A stretch of DNA of 64,000 nucleotides from assembly GCF_040954835.1 (NCBI RefSeq), contig NC_090698.1, forward strand, positions 41,841,501 to 41,905,500. The letters run 5' to 3'. Source of the stretch: Lepisosteus oculatus. Taxonomy: Eukaryota; Chordata; Actinopteri; Semionotiformes; Lepisosteidae. The notes beneath the pieces are model-generated. The model was given only the letters and a program-made list of their open reading frames with translations, was not told the DNA's origin and made no database searches. Position numbers and translations under genes: made by a program. Positions 23,866 to 38,200 of the stretch are shown in pieces. How positions within the stretch are numbered: the first letter of the stretch is position 1; every line of letters begins with the position of its first letter.

Positions 23866-24947
23866 GAAATGGTCATAAGAACATTTTCAAAGGAAAAATA
23901 AATACATTACTACATTATAACAAATATAATTAACAGCAGCTAGAGATGCAGGAGTGTCGGATTCCAAAATAAACAGTTAATAACTTTTAAAAAAACTTTA
24001 GTCTTTTTAATGTAAACCATGAAAAAATGCAATATACAGTAGGAGACTAAAAGTATTTCCTGTATGCGTCATATACCAAATTATTATTAGGTTACTAAAG
24101 TTAAATAAAACATTATTAAAAAAGTTTAGTTTACTAGCCCCACATAATGATTTTTTTTGTGCAAAGACAATTCACTGATTCAACAAATGACAAAAAGAAC
24201 CACTTTCTAAATTCTATATCTGAAAAACACCAAGAATTGTTATTATTGCATACAGTATGAGCTCAAGAGGGTCTTAATTGTCCCAGTCTATGAACACCAC
24301 TAGAAATCTACAATCTTCTATTTTCTTTTTGTCACCTTGCACATTTCAGCCAAGATTAACGGTAAAGCTATTACCGGAGTTTAATTACCAGACTCCTGTT
24401 GTGCAAAGTACAGACCTCGGTGCAGATACCCCTCAATGTGGCGCCCACGTTTGTATCCACAGAGGATGAAGGCAGTTTCTAGAACCTTTAATTTCCTATG
24501 TGTCCTGTCAGAATAAAAAAGTACTTTAATAGCACTCCATAATGGTGACTTGTCTACAACCTCAATTACATTTGTGAAAAGGTATGACATTGGAAGTGAA
24601 ATGATTTTCTTTTATTGACACTTTATGAAGCAAAGGCATGGAGGTGTTCCAATAAAAATATAGGGCAGACAGTCTGGAAAACACTTTAGGGAATATTTCA
24701 CTTGTAACTTGCATTTGACTATTTCTAAGAAGCCTTTCACAATTTGTATAGAAAAAATGAAGCACTGAAACTAACAAGAGCTCCTTCCTAAAAAACAAAT
24801 CCTAACATGATACAGAAAAAAAGCAATATTTGTATTCATATGATAATCCTTTGAGAAAAAGTGTAGAATTATTTTCCAACTTGAAGGTGATAAAATATTT
24901 GAAAAGCATAAGGCCGTAGATGATCATTTTGTAGAATGCTCTAACTT

Positions 24948-24989
24948 TAACTTTCCAAAAGTTAGAAGAATCTAACTTTTGGAAAGTTA
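24948..24989. repeat. Perfect 19-bp inverted repeat, 4-nt loop
   Basis: Arms 24948-24966 ('taactttccaaaagttaga') and 24971-24989 are exact reverse complements around 'agaa'. Confidence 0.95.
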
Positions 24990-26147
24990 TTTTTTTAAGT
25001 AAGAGTACTACAGGTTCAGGTTGTGTTGTAATGTTTTCTCTGTGTTATTAGTAAACTAGAGTAACAAAAACGTGTTATTCAGGCAGGAACATCTAAGGCA
25101 TATAAAACAAAAAAATAACATTTTTTATTAATATTTTATGTCATGCTTTCCTCATTTCTGTTGCAATCTGTGCTGTTGGTAAGTCACTGCATTGGTCTAA
25201 AATATTTGAGGTAAATCAATGGGATTTAATTATGAAAGGATTTCAGATTCTAAACTTAATATAATAGCACCCAGCCCAGGAAATAAATTCCAGAATTAAG
25301 ACTCCCAAGCATAAGTGCAATATTGCATTGCTTAAAGGTCCAAAGCACTTAGAAAGTTACAATTCATTTTAAATAATGAAAAAATGCATCACTATTTCTA
25401 AAAAAATAAATTTCACTTTCATTTGCGATATAAGGAATTTTTATTTATTTTCTAGTTCTCAAGTTTGTTTATAACTCTATTCTTTTATATTACCTGGATA
25501 TTGTGAGCGTGTGTGTATTGTCTTAGACTAAGAAACCATTCAAATTAAACATTAAATAACTTCGTCGTTGTGCTCGTTGTTTGCAGGCTCTGGTTCTCTG
25601 CCCTGTATTGGATAATATGGTTGGATGGATGTTACAGTTTGCTGTATATTTTGTGATTTGAATTTCTACACCACAAACTTTAAAATGTGTCAAAGAAGAA
25701 CGATTATCCACATTGTTTTCCATTTTAATATTTAATATTGTGTGTACTGGACAAAGTATTTTCAAAAGTCATACTACTAATGTTCTAAGAACGTTAGTTT
25801 TCACAGCTTTTAAGAAAAAAAACATGTTTCTCACTATCTGGGAATTGCGCCCACGCATCAATCGTAGAGTACAACAAAATGTTTTATTTCTGTGCACACG
25901 TGAGAGAAAGGTTTCTCAGTTTTACATGTTCCGAAGAAGAAATTTGACCCATCAAAGCATTTCGGCTTTCCGTTACCGATTAGTTATAGGAAGGTTTAAT
26001 TAAAATATGACTTTTTTCAGACATGTTTTGTTGTTGTTAGAGTTCATCCTTGATCTGTGCATAGCGCTGCCTCGCTCAGTAGAATAAGATGAATGCCCAG
26101 ATTCACACAGCGGCAGTTTTGAGTACTTCCTGTTCAGTGAAGTAAAA

Positions 26148-26228
26148 ATGGCGACTCCCATGGAGCTGATCTGCTGGGGTAGTGATTGGGGTTTGCCATC
26201 CGTACATACTGATTCTCTTATTGTTATG
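26148..26228 (+). CDS. mtx3: mtx3 coding exon 1
   Basis: 81 nt, [20 protein letters not shown] then TDSLIVM. Donor ATG|GTAACT. The reading frame runs on into the intron but loses similarity to metaxin there. Phase 0. Confidence 0.95.
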
Positions 26229-29200
26229 GTAACTGCTTTCAATATAAATGCGCAAGCAAGCACCGAACAAATAGTGAATTTAAAATATGTCTACAGAGAA
26301 GTGGCGAAAAACCGTGATGCGTTTGTGGCTACCGATACTCAAATAAAAAGACTGATAACACCGGCAGATGTACAGTGTATTCAGATCTATGGTTGCTGTT
26401 GCTTGCACAGTAAAATAAATGATTAAATTCTGTATATTTTATCACTCTGGTGAAATGAAAATAGTAAAGCATGGCGCAGTTTAGTTAGAGATACTTTCAA
26501 GGTCACGGGTTTTATTTTTAATAGTGCATCTCTACTTAACCTTCACTATACAGTACTTCGAGTCTGCTTTGAAAAATAACAGTGCATAAAGTGCATGATT
26601 TGTCACTGTCCAAAATGACTTCATACCCCGTTTTTTAAAAACCGTGGAAATTTGTATTTTTTTCTGATTTCTAACGTACTTAGTGTTGTTTCAAGGTTTA
26701 ACCTTCTTCTTTGTTTACCATATTAGCAGAACTCCAATCCTTTAATAATAATAATAATATCTCCAAAACAAAATTACTTGCTATCTTTTAAACATCTCAG
26801 TTTTCTTCAAATTGATATGTTAATCATATTTTTATTTTGATATAAGTGTTATGTGCTTTTTTTTAAAGTTTGTTATCCATTTATTCACAGTTAAAATAAG
26901 GAGACTGTTTATGCTCTTTACATATCTGGAATGCAGTAAATTCAAGCATAGCATTAAAAATGGAGTATTAGCCTGAAATGTAGTTTGTCCTTGTCATTGG
27001 GTACGTTCTCTTGTTCTTCTAGGCCTACGCCAGATTTTCAGGAGCTCAGCTGAAAGTACTGCCTATTGACTTAACATGGAGGACCTTAACAGGTGAAAAT
27101 ATAAATATACATTTTTTTCTGTTTGGACCAGCAGCCTGTTTAAGCAATGTATTTTCATTACCACCTCTGCCAGTTGCTTGAGTGTTATAGTTGATATTTG
27201 TTTGCCAAAATCCGTTCCACTGCCCGCAAAACTTTTATTCTTATAAATAGATATAAAATCAAATCCATGCCATATGTTTTTTTTTAAATAGAATCACTGT
27301 ACTGTATTGCAGCAATGCTTCCGGTGGAATCTGAAAATATACATTTTATACATGATTTAAGGGATGCAGTACACATGTACTGTACATTGTGATGCTCTTA
27401 TAAAGTGGCTATAAGGAAAAACTCATTTTATTTTCAATTATTTCATATAGGTTTCACTCCATTTTTTAAAATGCAGTTGCTTCTTTCTTAAGATAATGAT
27501 AAATCTGTGATGATAAAGTAACAAAAATGTGTAATTAAATGTAATCTATTCTGGTTACTTATTTAATAACTACCCATCTTGTATGCTAAATGTTTTATTT
27601 GCTACAACACAGCAAAGTGTTCTCTACAACACAACTGACAGAGATCAGTGGACCACTCACTGATAGATATTTAATGTGTAATCTACTCATATTAGTAAGT
27701 ATAATATATAGTTAATTATGGATTTTTTTAATAGCATTAATTTTGAATTATCAAACCTAGGAGCTGGTTCTCCAGTCTTTGACCCGTTAGTTTTGAAATT
27801 ACTATTTGTTATTTTGAAACAATTATTTGATCACTTTCTAATTCTCTCAGTCCAGTGAAAGCTGCAGTGGTTTTCACATAAATAGACATATACTGTATGT
27901 GATATTTGTAAGAATAAGTACGGGTTCATTCAGTCCTGAAAATGTTTCAGTGTGGAATGAACCTCTACTTGTTTTTTTTTTAGGTGTGCTAGCTTCTACG
28001 GTTTCCCACTTTAAGATAATTATTTAATGTTAAGGTTATCAGTTGAAACAAGAATAGGAACTCCTTGGAACACTCAAGGATTGAAGGTATAATAGCTAAA
28101 TTAAATATGCATACTGTTGGACTTAGCTTGTGCTGTACAAATGTTCATGTATCAATTGAAAAACACTAACACTAAAAACACTTGTCTTTTATGAGATTGT
28201 CATCCTGTAACTGTTACATGTCATAGCAAATCAAGAGTTTAACTTCTGTTTTGCTTGCTACTGTATTTTTCTTATGGGAATTTGAATCCTTCAGAAACAC
28301 GAGAGGCCATTTGAACATAAGCTGAAGAGAAGCGTAATTTCCAATTTAAGTAAACAAGTCACTCTTCCAGTACAGTCTAACCAGTGACTTTAACTTGGAC
28401 TGTCCTTGAATTAGTCCTTATTATTAAGGTGTTTCACTATCTTAAATGTGATTTTACTTCATTCCATGACATAAACTTTTCTTCACTCTCTCTTAGGAAC
28501 TGTGCCAGCACTGGAGTTTGATGGGACCACTGTAACAGAGCCTGTGCACATTTTGAGCTATTTAAGGAAACAGGTTTCACATTTTTTAAGTTGGTTACAT
28601 CTCTTTGCTTTCAGGCCACATGTTCTGTGATATTGATTTTTTGTTTTTTAAATTTATAATGTGAAGTACATTAAAGTACATTAAAACCCTACGGACATTT
28701 TATAAAACTTTCCATCAGTGTTTTTTCTCTCTACCTCTTAATTAGGAATCTCCGGTTTTTATTTGGCTAAACTCACAGCTACAACTCGCATTTTAGAAAG
28801 TTATAGTTGAAGGCAGTGTTAGTGTGCCTGCTTTTGTCAGACGTTTCTGTTTCCACACTGTCAAACCGCAGTGAAAACAAGGATTCTAAGGCGTGAAGGA
28901 AGGAAAGATGCTCCAATAACAGAGTGAGCTAATAGGAGCGTACTGTAGTACTTTATAAGGGGCTGCTATTAAGTAGGAGTCTGAGGATACCATCGCCATC
29001 TCAAATCTAGTAAAACCCAGAAGTGCTAATTTTGCACCTCTGACGGTACAATCCTGTTTGCAGTCAGCTAGTGATAAAGCACAGATTAAATTCAGTGATT
29101 TATGAAGTATTGGGGCTAGCCTACTCTTCATATGAGTGCCTCACTGGACATCACTGCTTCAAAGACACTATAAACAATAGTCAGATCTGTGTCTTCCAAA

Positions 29201-32200
29201 CCAGTATTCATCCTTTACACGGTTATGAATTGTAAAACCTTCTCCATGGACAGCAAGTGTTTTTGTCCTTTAAGTAAAATACAAGCTGCTTTTTTTATAT
29301 CAGGTAATTCATGTTTTAACTGTAGAAAGCAGACCTGAAAAACCCTACTACATCTTTTCATTATTGCTCTACTGGTGTCCTAGACCCTGGGATGTGTCCT
29401 TAGGTCAAGAGCAGTAGATGCCTTGGACAGAAAGTGATCACATTTTACATTATGATATTATTTATTTCACAAGTTTTATATAGCTACTATTTTTCATCTT
29501 TTTTTTAATTGTTTATGAGGGTGAGTGGAAATCATTAAGATTCTGGATCATAATATTTATTTAGCACTTGTTACCTAAATATATGTTTACATTTGGGCTA
29601 AAATACTTTTTTACAGGTTTCAAAAACCTTTCTAATTTTATTATTTAATACAATTTGTATTTGAATGATTGAAAAAGAAAATATTAAAATATTTTTTAAT
29701 TAAGGTATGTATAGATTTTGAGGCTACTCTAGTTTTGAGATTTTTGAAACATAATACAATTGCCAAACTTATACTGAAATCATAGGAACATTAATGACTG
29801 AGCACATAGAAAGTGTACGTCTTGCATACAAGCATGTTTTTCTTTTAACAGAGATACAATGCTGATTATGAACTCACAGCTAAACAAGGAGCTGATACAT
29901 TGGCCTTTATTGCGCTGCTTGAGGAGAAACTGCGTCCGGCACTGGTAAGTACTGTATATTTCTACTGAAATACAGCCATCACCAGAGGGAAATACAAATA
30001 CCACTGTAGTTGGAATGACCAAATGCTACAGGAATACATGTACATTTAATAAGAGTAAAGAAGAAAATGCAGACATGCAACATTTTAGTCCTAAAAGATT
30101 GTGTTTTGATGTGAGTTGGTTTCTTTTACAAAACAGTGTCCTGCATTTTTTATGGTGTACATAAGCCCCTGGTTTTATTTGGCCAGGGCTTATTTGACCT
30201 GAAATATGGGAGTCTTTAGTTTTAGTCTGTAATTCTCTTTCTTGCTGTCTCTCAGAAACAGATTTTGTACTGTGTTGTCCAGGAGAAAGAGTGTGTCTGT
30301 TATCTTCTAGCGATGAATATGTTTTTGTGGGTCAGATAAGCTGAATGACAAAGAAATGGACAATCGTTCTGTTTGATTGATATAAAGCTGATTGTGTGCA
30401 GTGATCAATAAATTAACAGTTTAACAGATTTCCTGGTGACACTTTGTTGTAGGAAGGCAACAGAGGAAGGAAGGTACACTATATATACAAAAATATCCAA
30501 AATGTAAAATAACAAAGTTTAATGTTAATAAATAATTCAGCTTTCCCAATAGATAATGGTTTTTCCAGAAAACCAACTACATTCACTTTAGAAATAATAT
30601 CACGATTTGATACAATACAATAACAAAGTTGTGCATTGCTAAACATGTGACCTAGTGAAATTTTGACTGGTTTGAAAACTTCAAAACATTTTTCTAAAAG
30701 TTATAATATTTAAAACAAAAAGGAAATTACATGACACATAGTCCACACAATCTGTTATCATTGACTCATTTCAAAGTCTCCTCATATTGAAAATGGATTG
30801 GACTTCAGATTCATAAAGAACGATATATTTGTAAGATCTGGAGGATTCAAACAAGTCAGTTTGACAAGATTTTCAATCAAGCACAAAATAAGAGTGTCAA
30901 GTTAATGTGTTCTGTGATTTCCATCTCTTTTCTAGTTGCATACATTCTGGGTGGATGTTGAAAACTACTCCAATGTAACAAGACCATGGTTTGCTTCCAG
31001 AACCCCATTTCCACTGAACTTCTTCCTACCTAGCAGGCTGTCCAGCGAGGCTCTGTCTCGGATTATGTTGACTAAAGGGGAACCTCCATTGCACAGCATC
31101 AGTGAGGTGGAAGCAAAAGTAAGGCAATTTGTTTTATAGTGTTTTATTCAGTAGCCCAGGCTGATAATGCAGATTATTGATGGACACATGTGTCACATGA
31201 ATAAATACTTGGAATACTTGGATAACATCTCTACTCCTGATCCTGGATAAATGAGGGACACCATGTATAATGAAAGCAAGGGCAGAGTTGTGTAAATATG
31301 AAAATTACATCCTAGCATGCTTAGGGATATGTATAAAAATATTTCACGGGGCTGGTTGCTTATAATTATGGCTAGAATGACTGTAAGAGGATACCACGAT
31401 GCCTTTGAAAGAAGGGTGATTGTAGGGGCATGTTTGGAAGAGTCTTCAGTGACCAAGACTATTTGCTGTTGTTTCACAAGCAGTGGTTTCTAAGGTGATG
31501 TCAGATCAGAATGCTGAGGGAAAGATATCGTCCAAATCATGCATGCACTAAACAGGAAAGCAACTGCAGATAAACTGACTGAAAATCAGCCTGGGCTGCA
31601 AGCAGCCAGTTTCATCAACAATGATCTGCTGGGGAACTCCATAAATTGTGATGGCGTAGTCAGGTTGCAGTACACAAACCGCTCATCACACCTGGCATGT
31701 TTGTAAGTCCAGTAATACAGAGAACACAGACGGTGGAGAAATGGGATTTGATGAGATGCATTATGGGTTCTGCCATGTTGTGGGACACATTTTCCTGGCA
31801 TGGTTTGGTTGCATTCATTCCCTAAGAAGGCAACGGCAACACTTCACATCATAACTTAGTTGTATTGAGCGATCATTTCCAAACCCGTCTTGCAGCATTT
31901 CTTGCTTGCCATTAGGAGTGTCTTCCAGGATGAAAATGCCACCATCCACTGTGCACATGTAGTCGCCCAGTGTTTTAATAAGCACACAACTGATGTTACC
32001 CATATGTCGCGGCTTTCTCAGTCACCAGATGTTAACCCAATAGAACATTTATGGGATATTCCAGAATGACACCAGAGAAGTGTTTCCCCCTCCATCGGCC
32101 TGGATTGAGTTGATTGACTTTCTCATGGGAGATTGGCGCAGTGTCTCTCCTGCAAGATTCCATATGCTGGTAGACTCTACGCCATGGTGCATGAATTTGC

Positions 32201-35200
32201 ATGAACTGGCTGAATGTGGTGGCCCAGCCCTCTCTTAAGTGCCTTTACATTGATGTGTCCATTCTTTTGAATTTCCATGCCGGCTTACAGTCTTGGTAGT
32301 TCAGTAATGGGGAACAGTGGCCATTCTTGTCTGGCTGCAAAGCAATGTGAGTAGAAGACAGTTATTTTTAATGTTCTCTTGGTAATCTAAGAGAAGGTGA
32401 AAGATATTGTGGTTTAACAAAAATGTCACTGAATGTGATCTCAGTGCCCTGGATTTCTCAGTAAATTAAAATGTAGCCTCTGACTGTTCTGAGTTTAAGA
32501 TCATTGTGCGACCTCATATAAATAACAACGTTTTTCATTTAGAGACATACAACCTTTACTCATATGGTGGATAAGTGATAAGGACAGAATACCTGGAAAC
32601 CTGAAAAATTAGAATTTAACTGGCTTTGTTTTGTCTTTTGTCTTTTTAAGTTTCTATTTATATTTTTAATATATATAAATGTCAAAGTCTGAAGCGGTTC
32701 TCAGGTTTGGTCCATCTTGAGCATTCCAAGTTGATTCTCACCTTTAGTGTAAGTTATTTTCCATTTTTTTCCTGACAATCTAGCTGGCCATGGGAGAAAG
32801 TCTTTTTTTTCCCTCCAGGTCATTCTCAAATACTATATACTATTCATGAAAAAAGATTGTTTATTTTTCCAGAATACTTAAAAGAGATGAATAGTATGTA
32901 AAATTATATAGCTTTGCTTTAACAAAACATGTCCAAAATTAAAATCACACACACAGGACCAATAAGCTCTCAGTATAAAAAATATAAAAAAATAACATTC
33001 AGAATTGTATTTATTGTACATAATGACCATAATGTGCACATGTTGCATAAAAAGTATGTAGTTGGAGAAACTATTGTATTCAGATCAAATAATGATCAGT
33101 GGAAAATACCAGTAATGGTCATTCTCTCTACCATTAGCTCCCACCTTAATTCATGCTATATTTTAACAACTGGAGCTCTTTCTCAAAACCCAGCTCACAA
33201 ATTTACTGTAACCTCAGCTGAAACCCTAACTATTTGTCTGTTTTTTGCCTGATAAGAGTAATAGTTAGATTGCTCTGCAATACTTCTGTCATTACAGTTT
33301 TTTTACACATTCACATCACCATGCATTTACTGCACTGTGAGTAAAATTGAAAAGCATATGCACGTCATATATGACATACTGTATAGTATTCATAATTAAA
33401 ATATTGTATAAGGAGATGTGTGCCCTAACAGTTTTTACAGGGTTACTTCAACCATTCCTAATATGTTGGAACAGTTTGTTAACTTTGTATAATTATTGGT
33501 AAGGAAACCAAATCTGAACTGAAGTCTTCAATAAAGTATAAAGAAGGAGGTAATTTGAAACATGCTATAATTACATAAGTACCAAAGCTTTGCCTGGTCT
33601 GTGGCAGGATGTACCAAACCAATATCGTAATGTTAGATACTGGCCTGTCTTTTCCTCATGTCTCTCATTAGATTTACAGTGAAGCCAAAGAGTGCCTGAA
33701 TCTTCTTTCGCATAGATTGGGGACATCCCAGTATTTCTTTGGAAACATGTGAGTAAAGTCTTGAATGAGAACAAAATGCAGAGTGGAGCAAATCACAAAT
33801 GAAATGTTATCACTTTCAGTTCAGAAGGCAAATTTTGTTTATAAAGAGCCTATGCTGTAAAATAAATGCAGCTAAGTGTAATTATATAATTTGTAGCTAC
33901 TTTACTGCATCATTAATGGCTTTCATCTGTGTAAACCAGACTTCGAGTCTCTTATCTAGCTAATGTGTTGTTACTTTTGGCTGGATTCAAATAACAGCCT
34001 TTAATAAAGAAGCTGAATTAAAGTATGGTCTCGACATCTGCAAATTTAACATGCGGACATTTGCTTATTTGTGATTCGATCTGGCTGTTGAGGTCTTGGA
34101 TGAAAGAAGAGCAGAGTGGGATGAAACCAAGTTGAAGGTTATTGACAGTAACTTATAAATTAGCAGCACAACAGACGCACATTTCATTACATTGGGGTGT
34201 GCTAATCTCAGAGCCAGGAAAGAGAGTGTGGGCTTGGTGTGGAGGAGGGATTCATGTTTTTTTATTATTTTAACTGATTACTATGAGTGATTAACAGTGA
34301 TTTCTGTTGTTTCTTTTAGTCGATCAGTGTTATTCCAATTAACTTAAAGCCGATGCAGCAGTATTTTAATTACCATGTAAGGAAGAGTTACATATAACTT
34401 TTATCCATACATACATATTATATACTCTTGTACTGTACATTTTGCAACAGTATAGGGGTATAATGGTTATATGTGAATTTGGCTGTTTGCAACAGTTCTC
34501 TGCACCGGACCCTTGCGAATGTCAAGATCCAACTGTACAGTTGAATACTGGTTTTAAAAGATATCCTAGAATCAATACAAAATTTATTTGACCACTTAGT
34601 TAAGTGTTTGATTTTCTGTTTTGTTATGTCCATAGGCCAGCCAGCCTTGATGCCTTCGTTTTTGGATATATTGCACCACTTCATAAAGCAGACCTTCCTA
34701 ATGGACAGCTACAAGTGCACCTGAAGCAGCTGACCAACCTTGGCCAATTTTGTGATGCCATAATTAAAACTTACTTTGTAGAAAGCGCCTCTGGTAAGAC
34801 ATTTCTTAGTTCCCACTTGTGTCCTTTTTTTTGTTTCTGTTTATTCTGACAAAATCTATTGGATCAGATTTGTCATTGCTTTGGAGTTATTCCATCATCT
34901 TTACTGCTGATTAAGATAGGTTTGTCCTTCAGAAACTACAAAAGCACATTTAAAACATTGAACAGTAAGTGCTGAAGATCAGAGGAACTGAACATTCAGA
35001 ACTGAATTTGAACAACAGTTTCACGTCAATATGTTTTTGTTAAATACTGTATTGTACATTCATGTAATCTTCTAATCACAGTACAAATTGCTTCACTATG
35101 AGGCAAAAATGAGCTTTGACTTTGATGTCCGAATGCTTAAGGAGGGCACTTTATGTTTTGCCTTAAACCCTGTTTGAAAATTATGTTGCATTTTATATTT

Positions 35201-38200
35201 TGATCGTTCATAATCATAGGTGGTCTTTTTTAACACAAAAGGCACAGCTTTTTTTAAATACACCTTCTCTCCAGATTATCTATGACTTGACCTGACTTGA
35301 CTCCATGTAAAGACCTCCCATGGGTCCCATAATGAAATATTTAAGGAGCGTTTACGTTACTGGAGTGAAAAGCAAGCTGTGCAGCAACTTTCAGCACCTA
35401 AGTGACTTTAGAATTTTTATTTTTACTGTGTGTTATATTTACTGAGTCATACAGTGTAGGTTAATGAAATGTACTGCATTTATACATTTGTTAAAAGGTA
35501 ATTCTCTAATTGATGTATGTACTGTACTGTATATTTTTAAGTGTATACTATATTTGGTGGTTAATTATTGTAATTATAGGATTTCAAACTCTTTTTTCCA
35601 TTCATCATTATTTCTAACTAACTAACTATTTCAGTCCTCTCCTTGCGTAATACGGGGGGGGGAGTTTCCTTTCATTCTCTTTTACTCAACCCCATTGACA
35701 TATGCTGCTACATTCTCTCTCCTGCTCTCTAACCCCTCCATGATTAGTACACACCTGTTAACCATTAAAGGACACTAAACCAGAAGAGCTTGCAATTCTG
35801 CTCTCCTGTCCCTCCTATCCGACTCCTAGAAACAGCTAGAGCATACATGTATAAGGGAAGATAGCGGCAATATAAGGCATGGTTATTCTCTATATGAATT
35901 TACACAATGCTAAGAAAGGGTCTTTCGTGATTTACCTAAAACCTGAAACTGATTCCTTAGGTAACCTGGTTAGTAATTGTAATGTGAACATTTCTTTTGC
36001 TTCCTGTTTGATGAATTATTTTTGTAATTATCAGCTTGGTATTTGACTGAAGCAGCTTCCTGTGCCACAGGATTTAGCTGTCCAATATTTGATACAGAGT
36101 AAAGTTTGTTACAGAGGGTCCACCAGCAAGACTGAGCCTATTTTGAGAAATTCTGAGTCTGGGATTACAAACTGCCTGCATTAACTTGCTTTGTAGCTGT
36201 CATGTGGTTTTGTTTTATATCTTTTTCATTCTTCTTCATGCTGCTTTTGTGAATGCACCTCTTCTCCTGTCTTCTTTATATTTTGTCTTCAGGTTTATCT
36301 CCAGCCAGCCAGGATGCAGTAGATGCAAATCTGCAAAAGCTGACACAGCTTGTTAATAAAGAATCCAACTTAATTGAAAAGGTCATGCCTTCCTTTGCAT
36401 TCTGTTTCTTTCTGTTCTTATGCAAATCCTTATGCAAAATCATTTTTTTTGCAGTCTTTATAAATTGGATAAATAGTGTGAATGGAGTGAAACAGTGTGT
36501 CTATCCATAAAATGGTAAAATATGGATATAATTGAGATAATTAAGAGCTTTTTCAATATCTTAGATATCAACGCAGTAAATGGAATGTTTTTTTAGAAAA
36601 ATGCACCCAGTGTTTTCTGAATTTAATCTGGAGTCTAGACTTGCACTTTTACATGTTTTACCTTGTAAGTAAATTTACAATGTTATCTTGATTATCTTTG
36701 TTTAGAGTAAAAGATTACCCAAAGAACTATAAGTTGCTTTTGTGAAAATGTTCTCAAGGATGATATAGCTACGCCTTCTATGCCAGTGCTGTATGCAATA
36801 AATGTTGATCAGCTGTAACTTTGTACAGTATATCCTTCCCTTAATTTCAGAAGGAAAGGAATCATTTTCAAATTACATGTGTAACACCCATGTGCAATGC
36901 CCACTGGTGGCAATGGCCATGCAGCCTGCAGAGGCCTGACTTCCTAATCAAATGATATCACGCTTGGGATTTCACACTGTACTACCAATTAGGACAGACC
37001 TGCAATGACCATTCTAGTGGCTGTCCGTGCCCTTCTTTAGACATCTCGGGTGGTGTCATGTCAACTAATTACACTAGGTTCACCATTTCTACCCTGATGT
37101 TCCAGTGCAGCCACTATTGTAAAGACATATTTGCCATGCTGATATAGTAGAAGCTATGCAATATTTAATGGCTACAAAAAATTGGGAAATGTTAAAAATG
37201 TTAGTGGGAAATGTGTTAGTGAAAACATGCCACCTTATATTTCAGGTTAACAGGCATTATCTGGATCAGTAATGGTTATGGTATGCTCATTACTGCCCCA
37301 TGTCTATCTGCTGCCAGCTTTCAGGGAGAATTATAACAGCTGTTTGGTAGCAGTGTAATTTGTTGTGTTTAAATTATACATTCTCACAGCCCTATCTGAT
37401 TTCATTAGTTTACGTGTTCTGAAACAGGCTCCAAGAGACAAAAGTACTCAACTACAAATTAATTTTATTTAGTTTCAAATAGTGGACAAATACAAAATTC
37501 CAGCTAGAGATATTTTATACTGACACATGCCTGTACTGTAAATAATTTTGATGTTAATGAGGTGTACAATTCTAGCATAGCTAGCCTATAGATTGTGGAT
37601 ACTTGTAAAAAACAAATTTCCTCTAAATGATAGGTATCAATCCTGCTTAATAAAACAATACCTATTTTTCACATTACATTATATATTTTGTAAATATTGG
37701 CATGGTGCACAATTAAGTCAGTATATTTCTTAGAGTGTTTAAAAAATTGTTCAGGTGGATAGCTGCGTCAGCATGCGTAGGCTGCACAGGAACAAGTAAT
37801 AGTTCTATTCCATGCTGAAAAGAGAAGAAAGAAAACAGAATGTTTCGGCTGTGAAGCCTTCTTCGGGTGAAGCTGTGTTTTCTTTCTTCTCTTTTCAGCA
37901 TGGAATAAACCTATTACTTGTTCCTGTTTCAAAAATAAGCACACTCGAATATTAACCACAGTATTTCTGTGTTTAGGTTTGGAATGTGGCATGAAAATTA
38001 TGCTTTTAAAATCATGAATTCATTATGGTGCCAAATCTGTTACTACTAATTGTAAAAAATATATAGAAGAGTGGTTGAGTTTTAATAAATGTTTTTTACC
38101 TACTGCTGTAGTTTTTATGTTGTATTTGTGCATTCAGATATATCTTTGTTCTTTTATACTGTAGATGGATGACAATCTTCGCAGCAGTCCTCAGCACAGG

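Larger units (their letters stand above)
19398..26147. other. Divergent intergenic region between thbs4 and mtx3
   Basis: 6.75 kb between the two start codons, so it should contain both promoters. No TATA box or CpG island could be placed with confidence. Contents recognised: a dispersed repeat (21845-22045), a broken LINE (22270-23865) and a 19-bp hairpin (24948-24989). The rest is AT-rich with no convincing ORF. Confidence 0.6.

Noticed and set aside
32929..33252. 107-codon ORF in mtx3 intron 5
   Set aside because: AT-rich composition, no recognisable domain, no splice support, and within the length expected by chance.
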